Shown one piece after another: positions 45,601 to 55,800 of a stretch of DNA of 64,000 nt (position 1 is the stretch's first letter; each line of letters starts with the position of its first letter). A program made the position numbers and the translations under genes. The notes under the pieces were generated by a model. It saw nothing but the letters and a program-made list of their open reading frames with translations, did no database searches and was not told where the DNA came from. Source of the stretch: Asterias amurensis (taxonomy: Eukaryota; Echinodermata; Asteroidea; Forcipulatida; Asteriidae); NCBI RefSeq assembly GCF_032118995.1, contig NC_092649.1, positions 30,394,927-30,458,926 on the forward strand, read 5' to 3'.

Positions 45601-45790
45601 AGATGCCCCCTACTGGAGCAAAAATGCAGAACTAAAGACCTTGCAGAGAACAATGATATTGCTAGGAGCTGTGTTCAGTTCTGGCTGAAGCACAGCATAT
45701 AGTGTGTGGACACGATAAGAAGAATATTGTCAGTCATGGAGATGTGTTGTAAATTTGTACAGTTTGAAATAGAAATAATATACAAGGTAA
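42620..45790 (+). mobile_element. Non-LTR retrotransposon (LINE), Jockey-like group
   Basis: Holds one long open frame (42730-45702). The 5' edge is set near 42620, where a MITE start (CAGGGACAAATTTCATGAAG, 42597) stops matching its family; the 3' edge is not sharp, ending in AT-rich sequence after 45780. No gag-like ORF1 is present, so the copy is either 5'-truncated or of a one-ORF type. No poly(A) tail or clear target duplication seen. Confidence 0.85.
42730..45702 (+). CDS. LINE endonuclease / reverse transcriptase ORF (990 aa)
   Basis: Nicks target DNA and copies the element's RNA in place. N-terminal APE-like endonuclease, about residues 15-235: ISVNIEGF, LQETH, IIGDFNSHSTQWG, SNPDLAMV, TQHRPIGI. 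Reverse transcriptase, about 420-710: SYRPISLLSHLYKLFERLI, QAGFRPGKSTTSQIL, motif A VVFVNLSDAYDTV, GLPQGSVLAPLLFNIYTND, IYADDLGVAAQD (motif C, about 643), then YLGVTLDRSLTF. C-terminal part has SAEYACPVW, LSGIAPPDVRR and a Cys/His tail CICKTEPQTMDHLLRCPLL. Motif A has Asn at about residue 559 (codon AAC, 44404-44406) where Asp coordinates metal, so catalysis is probably lost although the frame has no stop. The family is placed by recalled likeness to Jockey-type elements; the exact clade is open. Confidence 0.9.
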   Translation: MSRQEQRRSFLGPALTVISVNIEGFSEAKQQILAELCSNLQCDILCLQETHRGRDNNRPSIPGMVLVNERPHRQYGSAIFVKASSVTESTSVSEDDNIEVLTVELSSVVVTSVYKPPAADFKFPHSVPHIHGKPQIIIGDFNSHSTQWGYKETNKAGKAVEKWMDSNQLNLIHDSKLPYSFCSAHWKSVSNPDLAMVTNNIADLCEKTVMDTIPSTQHRPIGIQVNAVVRPTTVPFKRRFNYRKADWQGFSQKLDQNIKHISPVSCNYDRFAELVKKTARRHIPRGCRVQYVPGLSKESSELYEDYVTMFNEDPFAEKTTQTGEKVMESISEERRKSWQALIESIDMSKNSKKARSTIRKFCGDSKAPLQQPKVTANQVANQLLLNGKSEKVRNKIKLDRKKYDDDQGFTRPMTMKELEAGISSLKPGKAIGLDNISTEQIKNFGPAAKKWLLQLYNHCLSTNKMPKIWKKAHVLALLKPGTDPAIPKSYRPISLLSHLYKLFERLILNRVGPVVDKLLIPEQAGFRPGKSTTSQILNLTQYIEDGFEERKVSGVVFVNLSDAYDTVNHRCLLHKILELTKDTRLTELVESMLENRHFYVELGGKKSRWRNLKNGLPQGSVLAPLLFNIYTNDQPRSEGTRSFIYADDLGVAAQDRDFSTVEKRLSLALNALSPYYKENHLRANPSKTKVCAFHLRNREAKRKLKVSWFGAPLKNCDHPVYLGVTLDRSLTFKTHVENTEAKVCARNNIVSKLTRTRWGASPDTLRSTALALCYSSAEYACPVWERSTHAKKIDPAIDAICRLITGCLIPTPTDSLYILSGIAPPDVRRSAASSRERYRQTTDERNPLFSHEPTESRLKSRKSFLQKVNPSADPGALRTAMWNARLAKLPPRTSMDMSASEELPPGAESSWAEWRCLNRLRTSTGRCKVSLKKWGYLDSEDVTCICKTEPQTMDHLLRCPLLEQKCRTKDLAENNDIARSCVQFWLKHSI

Positions 45791-46008
45791 TCCATTTACA
45801 CTATTAATATAGAACTTGAAATAAATATATAAAATATTTTTACCAAAAGGTGAAGTTCAAACTTTTCTAGAAATGAATGGTATTTATGATTTAACAAATC
45901 CGATTTATATGCAACTGTAAATACATATATCTTTTTAAAAATCTACAAGATTCAGCAGGTCTTTGAATTCTGACATGCTCTAAACGACCTAATCATTATG
46001 TTTAAATG
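45791..46008. other. AT-rich spacer, nothing recognised
   Basis: Between the LINE and the tRNA-like array. No ORF, no inverted repeats seen. Confidence 0.5.
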
Positions 46009-46572
46009 TCACTGTGGTCCAATGGTTAGACTGCAGGACGTACAATCACAGGGTTGTGGGTTCAAATCCTACCAAGCTACATAACTATGGTCCAATGGTT
46101 AGACTGCAGGACGTACAATCACAAGGTTGTGGGTTAGAATCCTACCAAGCTAACCAAGGTTCAATGGTTAGACTGCAGGATTTGTAATCTCACAAGGTTG
46201 TGGGTTCAAATCCTACCAAGCTGACCAAGGTTCAATGGTTGGACTGCAGGATTTGCAATCACAAGGTTGTGGATTCAAATCCTACCAAGCTAACCAAGGT
46301 TCAATGGTTAGACTGCAGGATTTGCAATCACAAAGTTGTGGGTTAGAATCCTACCAAGCTAACCAAGGTTCAATGGTTGGACTGCAGGATTTGCAATCAC
46401 AAGGTTATGGGTTCAAATCCTACCAAGCTAACCGAGTTCCAATGGTTAGACTGCAGGACGTACAATCACAGGGTTGTGGGTTCGAATCCTACCAAGCTAC
46501 ATAACTGTGGTCCAATGGTTAGACTGCAGGATATACAATCACAAAGTTGTTGGTTAGAATCCGTCTAAGCTC
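46009..46572 (+). repeat. Tandem array of eight tRNA-like units
   Basis: CAATGG of successive units starts at 46020, 46093, 46162, 46233, 46302, 46371, 46440 and 46513, a spacing of 69-73 nt. Each unit has a D-arm-like GTCCAATGGTTAGAC (3-bp stem), a variable middle, and a T-arm GTGGG-TTCAAAT-CCTAC with a perfect or near-perfect pol III B box (GGTTCAAATCC, GGTTCGAATCC, GGTTAGAATCC). The anticodon arm does not fold well in any unit and the acceptor stem is unclear, so these are not ordinary tRNA genes. Two variants (ACGTACAATC and ATTTGCAATC) alternate along the array. Confidence 0.85.
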
Positions 46573-47090
46573 AATGACTAGATTGCTGTTTAGTTACTGA
46601 ATCACAAGTTATTGATTTGTGCAATTCAGTCATATACATTAAACCAATGTTTGTTTGAAAGAGAATGACTGTTGCCAGTTTGCCAACTTGTGGGAGCTTT
46701 ACAGAGTTCTTGTTGGGAAGATCATCTGAACAAAACCTAACAATCGTGGTTTTCCTTATTTTTACTTTACTTATGTTTACTATTTTTCCCAGAAGATAGA
46801 GTTGTTATAAAGGGAAACAAATAAAGAGTCTCTATCTTCATGTTGAAGTAGTGTAAAGTAGTGTAAAATGGCAATTGAAACCCTTCAAGTTTGAAATCAG
46901 TTAACATTAAACAACATCCAATCCAATCCTATCATAAATTCCACTCACAAAACTGAATTTGACCTTAAAAACACACTTAATTAACTGTAGAATTCTGCAT
47001 AGAAAAAGAAGATAAATTATTGTGTTCATGATGGACTTCTTTTGAATAAAAACAGACAAATCGCACATAAGAATTATAGTTTTGTCGCTC

Positions 47091-47096
47091 TTTATT
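47091..47096 (-). terminator. Candidate poly(A) signal for GMPPB
   Basis: Minus-strand AATAAA in GCAATAAAGAGCG. It would imply a 3' UTR of about 2.75 kb; nearer signals may be used instead. Confidence 0.3.
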
Positions 47097-48419
47097 GCAA
47101 ACAAGGAATTTAATATAAATGACAATGTATTTATAATATTTCAACTGATGTGTTTGAAATTGGAATGATTATTGTACACCTTTCTAGTATAAAACTCAAG
47201 TTGAATCTACTCAATGTTAGACATTTATAAAATTTGTACAAGAAAATAATTGTTTTTGGTAAAAAAAAGTGACATGATAGTAAATGAAATAAAGGGATGT
47301 GAATGAATTTATATTTTTACTAAAAAAATCAAACGGTGCGATGAATCTTTCACAAAGCAAACCTGCAATCCAAACTACAAAACAGACCCATCCTTAAATA
47401 CAGCCGCTCTGTTGCCCCATGCATGCTACTGCATACTGCGCTTTTTAGGCAACGCGTGTGGGTTTACATGCTTGATAAAAATGGCAAACCCTAGGCGTGT
47501 GAAGATGGCGCAAGGGGTTATTTTGTTGTCGTAGTCTGATATCATTTCCTTTTGAGGTTGCGCTACTTCCTTACCAACGCATTCAATCGTACAATTGGCA
47601 CATGTGTATAAACTTAATTTTAGTGTTGTGACAGTATTCAAATTTGGCAAAAATAACAGTAAAAAACTGTGGACTGCTTTGAGTAGGTTATAAACAAACT
47701 ACTGAAAGTCATTAGTGCAGTTATTTTAGATTCACGAATGAGAAAAATGTAGAGTACAATACGTCTCTGTGTGTATCGTGCGGTGTGAACAAGTTGGGGT
47801 TGGGGTTTGGGATGAGGTCACGACTACGGCAGGCTAATATCTTAATAGATGATTCAAAATAAAATAAGACAAACTACGGACATAAGTCCTGCCCTTACGA
47901 GGACTTATGTATTTTAGGTGATACATGTATCTTGAAAATGCAACCACCATTTGAAATTCATTTTTTTAGAGGTTTGTTTGCTGGTAAACATCTACATTTT
48001 TATAGGATTAAAACAATTGTAAGGTCCCCCAAAACAAAGGTATACTTTACACCTTATTATTGGTTATGTTTGCAATAGCAATTGTACCTAACGATTTTGG
48101 CCCAGTTTTACATCGATGTGTACATGTAGTTAGCAAAGCATCAAAAACAAGCAGTTGTTTCACAAATGGGCGCTTTAGAAAATAACACCCTAAACAAAAT
48201 TGCATCGTCGTAAAAAATTCTCCTTTCCACTCTTAAAACAAAGAAAATATCATAAACTGGCTCTAATTATCTACATCAATTAGTTTACATATTGGGAATA
48301 ATTTAAGAATAGAGTAAACTATCATTCTTTGTTACTGATATCAATTAGGGAGGTCTGGTCTGTATCTCTTAAGAGAGACTAGCACTGTGACCCAAACACA
48401 TGAGTAACTGACATGTATA

Positions 48420-48592
48420 GAAAATGTTGAAGAAATGTCATTTTTACAAGGAAAACCAAAATCTGGAAATCCAAGTCAATCAAGTAGGGACTGAAAAGCC
48501 AGTCCTCCTGCGAGGCTCTAGCCTAAAGCAGGATTCGAACCAGGGTCGACAGAGGTGAAGAAACCACTGAGTCAAACAGAATGCCCTCAATT
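48420..48592 (-). mobile_element. SINE, second family, minus orientation
   Basis: Reverse complement: GACTCAGTGGTTTCTTCACC (A-box-like), B box GGTTCGAATCC (48534-48544 region), then GCTAGAGCCTCGCAGGAGG and GACTGGCTTTTCAGTCCCTA. The best copy of this family here. Confidence 0.75.
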
Positions 48593-49059
48593 ATCAGAAT
48601 CTTCACAGAAAAACACAATTTATTTCTTTATAATTTAAAGCCAGTCTTCTTAAAACAGAGATCATCTGCATTAAATATTCAACCAATTGTAAACTAAAAT
48701 CATTTCTTAAAAATTCATGTGAAATGGCACAAAACATCTCTAGAGGCAGCATCATTCACTTCATAGTATATATTATATCCATTTTAAAAAGCTAACAGTC
48801 TTGCAGTAAAGCAGCAGTCCTAATGAAAATAGGCGCAGCTGACCTTGAAATTAAAAGAATAATTCTTGATTGCCAAAGTTCCTTGAATGCTCCGTAATTG
48901 CCTTTACATGCCTTATGCTCCAACACTTTGTAACCGTTTCCTACGCAATTCAGCTTCCTCAAACCAAAATTATTATCATGACATCAGACGTTTCTGCTAA
49001 TAAACCCCCTTGCATATGACACCAGAAACTCAAATAGTTGTCTGTATAAGAGAGGTCAA

Positions 49060-49500
49060 ATGAAGGCGATCATTTGCTGAGAGGCGAGCATACATGTAGC
49101 ATCTCTATGTTTACATAAGTTTATCTCAGCAATGGAGGCTTGTGCAAAAAACACCCAACAGTAGCTGATAATGTGCTTTGCGCGTGATAAAACGATGGAA
49201 ACATAAACTGAGAGGTTGTGCGTTGGGCACGATAAAATAACATTCCATTGTTTTATCTCAGCAATGGCGGCTAGCGCATTAAAAAAATACATCATTAGCT
49301 GAGAATTTTGTGGTACGCTTACATGGCGGCCTTACGCAATAAAACAAACATCGCTAGCTGAGAGTTGTGCGAAGTAAATGATAATACAATGGATACATTC
49401 CACTGTTTTATTTTGATTTGATTCGAAATGTTTTTTTCACAATTAAATATGTATCCGTGGACAGAGGCTGAATTCAAACATTTATCTCAGCAACGGTCAT
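49060..49500. repeat. Diverged tandem repeat, ~115-130 bp spacing
   Basis: TTTATCTCAGCAATGG-GGCT blocks recur near 49122, 49250 and (TTTATCTCAGCAACGG) 49480, with related TAGCTGAGA and GATAAAA blocks between. Strongly decayed. Lies just past the GMPPB stop. Confidence 0.5.
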
Positions 49501-49841
49501 CTACACAAGGGGTGAAAAGCAGCTAATGTCACAAAACACAACATTTTTAAGTGATATTAACATTTTCCTAGGGGTAAATCTTGACAGTTAAGTTTTGAAC
49601 GCACGCATAACTGAGACATTGGCATACAAACAATTGTGAGGTAACCAAAACACGAGGTGAGCTGCGACGCGCTTGAATTTGAAGAAGAAACATTGAGTTG
49701 GACTGTCACTCCGTTACAATGAGAACAAATGCAACCTCTTGTAGTGATATTAGTTGGGGTTAAGGCACCTAAAGTAGCAACTGCACTGGAAGACCCATGA
49801 TACCTGCCTAGGAAACACTAGATATCACTGCCTAAGAAACA

Positions 49842-52800
49842 TTACATTATAATCTGAGGGTCGTTTACTGATGCACCGATGGATTTATGTGGAAGAATAC
49901 GCCCACCATTGATGTACAGCTCATCTTTAACGATTACGTCTTCACCTAAAACACATACATTCTCCATCCGAACCTGTAGTAGACAATAGTCAAAGAATGC
50001 CATCACTTCTTTGAATACAGTCTTCAAGATTTGTATTTAGTTTACTTCAAGTTTAGTACTTAAGATCGACACTATTATGCTTGCGTAGCGAGGACTTTTA
50101 CAAACAACAACAGTGTTGGACAAGGAACCATGGTTAGCCATTGATTCTTGTCTGCGCACGCTCATTGCGAACCGTGGTTAGCCATTGATTCTTGTCTGCG
50201 CATGCTCATTGCGAACCGTGGTTAGGCATTGATTCTCGTCTGCGCATGCTCATTGCTTTGCCACTTATTTTGTTAATTTAAGAGTAGTGCGCCTTATATG
50301 CCAAGCGCTTTACACGCAGGAAATTACGGTAATAATTGAGTGCGAAAACGGCTTGTTGAATTCTATTGATCAGACATCGGTCAGTGAATTTAAACATGGC
50401 GATAATAGTGAGACTTACAATTTAAAAATAACGAAGGTGAGGCGCCCGTAGGGTGTGATAAGGCACTAGTAAAACTTGGATTTTAATTTATTTAAAAACA
50501 ACGTTCTTACCCATTGTCCCACATGACACGCCCAGCCAATCAGAGACGAGTCGATCCAAGCATGTGATTTGATTGTTGTATTTTTGAGAACCGTAGTACG
50601 TTTGATACAAACACCATCCTCTATCGTCACATTGGGACCTATCACAACATTCGGACCTATCCTACAGTTATCCCCAATCTTGGCACTTGGATCCTTAAAA
50701 ACAAAACAAAATTCAATCAACAGCTTGAAAAACACACATTAAATAACAAGTTATAATTATTAGTGAAAAAAATGTAATAACAGGTACCAATGTAGGTAAC
50801 ATCCAGAGTAGGTATAACCCTCCTGTATTGGAGTACCAAGACTGTGATTTGTCATCTAACCCTGCCTGATATACCTTCCTCATTCTACCCAAATCCAATA
50901 TCATACGATGTAATAACTAAGGTACCAATGGAGTTAACATCCAGAGTAGGTATAACCCTCCTGTAGTGGAGCACCAAGACTGTGATTTGTCATCTAACCC
51001 TGCCTGATATACCTTCCTCATTCTACCCAAATCCAATATCATACAGTACCTCATCATCAGGGCCCAATTTTATAGAGCTGCTTAAGCACATACAGTAGCT
51101 AAGCACAGCAACATTATGCTTACCATATTAAGGTTACCAGCCAAAAGTACCATCATGTGCAACTTGTGACTGGTATCCTACTTATTTCTTTTAAGCAGGA
51201 AACTGTTTAGCAAAATTTTCTGCTTAAGCAGATCCATGAAATTGAGCCCTAATGTATTACAATAGCATTATTTATCTAGGATATGATTCATTTGTCAAGT
51301 CAATGCAAAGACCAATGGTTAACTAGTGGTTGTTTAGTGACATTAGCTGGGCATGCGAACAGAAGTGTGAATGACTCTAGTTATGTCATATCAAAGTGGC
51401 AACTCAACGTACTTTATCATTTTCTGATACCTTGTCCACTCTACACTGTGCTGTGAAAACAGCCATTGATTACCAGAGATGCAACCTCGGCCCAATTTCT
51501 TAGAACTGCTAAGCACAAAAATTTGCTTAGGATGCAATGTTTGCCTTGATAAAAACAGGATTACCAACCAAATTTCCATGTGATTTTCAGGATAAGCAAA
51601 CAACAGTCGAATACCAATAATAAGCAACTTGCAACAAATGCAAATTTGGTTGGTTATCCTGTTTTTTATCAAAGAAGAAATTCCATGCTAAGCAAATTAG
51701 TGTGCTTAGCAGCTCCATGAAATTGGGCCCAGGCCAAGCAGGCTGGTTCAAAATAGTCGACTAGTGTAGTCCAACTATTATTGACTAGAAAGTATAGTCA
51801 ACGATAGTTTTTGCGCAAACTTGCCCTAGCTGACAAAAAAGGCGACATTTTAGGAAGCATTTGGTGGCATCCATTATTAGAAGTAATCCTATCAACATGT
51901 CAATGTAATGTTACTCACCACTAATACATTGCCGACTATGCCAGGACCAGTGTGTAAAGCTTGTGGGTTATTCTGTCGGAGTGAGTTTAGATATAAAGCC
52001 ATTCCAATCAAGAAATCTTTAGGCTGACCTACATCCATCCAGAACCCTACATACAATCACATAAATGGCAGCATTATTAACCCTACATACAATCACATAA
52101 ATGGCAGCATTATTAACCCTACATACAATCACATAAATGGCAGCATTATTAACCCTACATACAATCACATAAATGGCAGCATTATTAACCCTACATACAA
52201 TCACATAAATGGCAGCATTATTAACCCTACATACAATCACATAAATGGCAGCATTATTAACCCTACATACAATCACATAAATGGCAGCATTATTATTAGT
52301 ACACAAATAATCAAGGACAAAGATCACAAGATGTATAATAAACGTTTCAATGTTCATTATAAATGTTCAAAAAGTCATTCATAAAATAATCAGTTCTAAT
52401 TTGTAAGTAATAATAGTGATAACTATAATAATACAGTTCTTACGAAACGTTTTCCATACTCAAAGGGCGTCCCAAAGAGCTCATTATTTTGTTCTTGATA
52501 GGTTTTGAATTATAAGACCCATCCCATACATGGCACCTTGAAATGGTTTACCTGGAAACCTACGGCTTAACAACCAATCCTAAGGACGTAGCAATAATGG
52601 TCAAGTGTCTTGCTTAAGGTCACAAGTGTCAAGAGTGGGACTCGAACCTACACCCTACTAATCAGATACAGCAGAGCTTGAATCTGGTGTACTTGACCGC
52701 TCAGCCATGACACTCCACATGAAGTAGGAGTAAAGTAGGAGTAAAGTAGGATTTGAAACTTTACATTGTAGGAGTTTAATCAGGTGAGGTTTGAGGTAGA

Positions 52801-55800
52801 ACCATGTCTAAAACTCTATAGAGTAGTGCTGAACCGCCATTTCTTTTCAGAACCAACACTACTCTAAAGAGGTTTACACATGGTGCTGCAAACCTCAACT
52901 GATTTCCAATCATTGTTAATGGCCGCATGTTTTGAACCTGGCAGGGCTTTCTCAAAGACTAAAATGATAACACAAAACACACGTAAGTACACCAATGCAT
53001 AGTAACGGAATCACTCAGGTGAAAAAAAGAGTGACAATGAAGGAGTAGAAAGCAGTTAGCAAGAAGAAAAGGATGAACAAAGAAAACTTTGCGCTATAAA
53101 TTATTGTATGAACCACTTTGTTTACAGACATCTTTTGAACCAATCTGTGTTTGGTCCAATAAGAACTGAAGTCAGTTGTACCTTTTAAATTCATTGCAAA
53201 GAGCTGTCCATCTAGAGCCATCTGTGGGAATACTTCTCTCTCAATGGACGTTGGTCTCAACTAAAGAAAAATATATAGAGAGGAACAGAAATTAACAATT
53301 TAGCTTAAATTAAACTCAGTGGGCTATCAATCAGTAACAAAAATGGGCACAATTTTTTTAGAGCTGCTTAAGCTCAAAAAGTAGCTAGCACAAAGTTATG
53401 CTTAGCAGGTTACCAGCCAAAATACCAGACAACATGTATACATGTATATGTATGTTGTGACTGGTATACTGCTCATTTCTGATTAGCAGACAATTTAAGC
53501 TTGGAAGCAGCTCTGTGAAATTGGGCCATGGGAATAATTTCATTAAGCTGTTTACACAGGAAAAAAATGGTTGAGTTTCTGTGGCCCACTTCCTCCTGGG
53601 TGAAGAGAAGCAATTATAGTTAAAGGCATTGGATACTAGTGGTAATCACTCAAACATGCAACAAAGAGCTGTTGATAGTATAAACATTGTGAGAAACGGC
53701 TACCTCTGAAGTAACATAGTTTTTGAAAAAGAGGTTATTTCTCAACCAAATAATAAAATGCTTCAGACATGAAGCCTTTTATTATGCATCTTAAAGCACA
53801 CAAGGTTGTGCAACAAGGGTGTTTTTTCTTTCATTCTTCTCTTTCAACTCATGACCAATCGAGTCTAAACACAGATTTGTTATTTTATGCATTATGTTGG
53901 AATACACCAAGTGAGAGTTACCAAACGTGTCCAGTGCCTTTAAGTGTCTTGCTCACCACCTTAATGAATATCAAAGAAACAAACACAACTTACCTCTATT
54001 CTATCCAATATACCAGCGCTGAAGATGTACATGCCAGCATTGATCTTATTAGATACAAACGTCTGTGGCTTTTCTACAAATCTTTGGATTTGTCCCGTCT
54101 CATTATAAACTACCACACCATATTTGGAAGGCTCTTCCACTTTGGTGACCTGGGTAGAAATAAGCAAAGATTTAATACACGAACGTAGATATTAAGAATT
54201 ATGCACTTTTTTAGTGAAGTTACAAGAAACATATATAAATACCTCCTAGGCCTAGCTAGTTGGGATATATTCATTCACATCTAACTGTATATAAAAGTGT
54301 TGCATAATTGTAATAATATTGAGATTTATACACTATATCTAACTGACTGAATTACCTTCAATGTGTTACAGTACTTAAATACAATAGGGGGACATTAATG
54401 GAACTATTACTAACACACATTAATGACAGCTCACCTATTGTCATCTTTACATATATAACAATAAACATATAGTTATAATGACAGATGCCATCATATATAA
54501 GTGACAAAACTGTCGCTAATAAATTAACGATAAAGAAATATTAAAAAAATGCATAAAAAGGTGGTATAACAAAATGCATACAAAAAGAAAGATGTAAACA
54601 AATCAGATGAATGAATACCGGTAGTTAAAAATGCACATTGCAGAATCACACAAATGTTTATAGATATCACACTCAAATAAGAAAGGTTTAGGTTTGGCAA
54701 AGTGGAAAGCAATGCACAACAATTCTGTCAGTGATGAATAGAAAAAAATACAATTTCAATTAGACACAGTAACATACATGATTAGCAGCAATAATAAATA
54801 CATACACTTCAGTTCAGTTACAATCATAGAAACCATAACACACTTTGTTTACTGAAGCAATTTCTTCATCTGTTATTCATATTATTGCGTCTTATTTTTT
54901 AAAAAGGGGAAGAAGTTTTATAAATCAACAAAAACAATCACTGATTTTTCCTGGCCAGTGCAATAGACCCTTCCAGTTAAATACTGAATTGCACATCGTC
55001 GGGCATGTGCATTAACACTACTGGTTGGTAAAATGAGTGAATATTGTTCCTTTTTGTATGTGGGGTTGATGTATACATGTTGTGCATCTAGCCAGTGCCA
55101 CACTCTATGTTTAGTACCAACCAATAGTGTTTGTCCGACCAGATTAGCATACTCATGGGGACAAGATAATCGGGGAAAATTGAAAGCAGACCTATATGCT
55201 TATTTTTGAAAGGGCAAGGGCACCAAGGCTTTTTCCCATGGTAAAAGGGAACCTTATGAGGAAAATACAAATTTCTATGGATCTTTTCAAGGGTACCAAG
55301 GCAATGCCCATGGAGAATGGAGGCAATCGCCTTCATTGCCTCTGTGAGGTATCAGTCCTGTAATAGAGTGCAGAGACAAAATATTCAATTGTCAAACATT
55401 ATCAGCATTAAAAATGTACATGGTAACATCAGAGATAAAGAACATTGCATTTGACAATGACAAGCAATGTACACTGAAACAAGAGGTTCAAAGAAAGTGT
55501 ATCAAACCAATATTTCAAATATTTCACATGTAAAAATAGGATACACATTTCTAAAACAAATCAAAATATTTCAGATGTACATGTTAATGGTAACATATGC
55601 AGAGATAAAAAACATTGTATTTGTTTAAAACATACAACGAAGAATGACAAGCAATGTACACTGAAACAAGAGGTTCAAAGAAAGTGTATCAAACCAATAT
55701 TTCAGATATTTCACATGTAAAAATAAGATGCACATTTCTAAACAAATCAAAATATTTCAGATACGTACATGTTAATGGTAACATATGCAGAGATAAAGAA

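Larger units (their letters stand above)
46573..49841. other. GMPPB 3' flank / probable long 3' UTR
   Basis: No coding exon. Minus-strand AATAAA at 47091-47096 could end GMPPB transcripts. Contains a reverse copy of the GGGAACTC repeat (46683-46730), a SINE at 48420-48592, and a diverged repeat with TTTATCTCAGCAATGG near 49122, 49250 and 49480. Confidence 0.55.

Noticed and set aside
43006-45653. Minus-strand open frames across the LINE
   Set aside because: Shadows of the 990-codon reverse transcriptase frame.
46235-46504. Open frame MVGLQDLQSQG repeats
   Set aside because: Translation of the tRNA-like array; the ~69-nt period keeps the frame open.
46009-46572. Cluster of functional tRNA genes
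   Set aside because: D and T arms are present but no unit gives a foldable anticodon arm and acceptor stem by eye.
52019-52357. 112-codon open frame with a repeated [12 protein letters not shown]
   Set aside because: It is the 36-bp minisatellite read in one frame, overlapping a GMPPB splice site; no start context or family.
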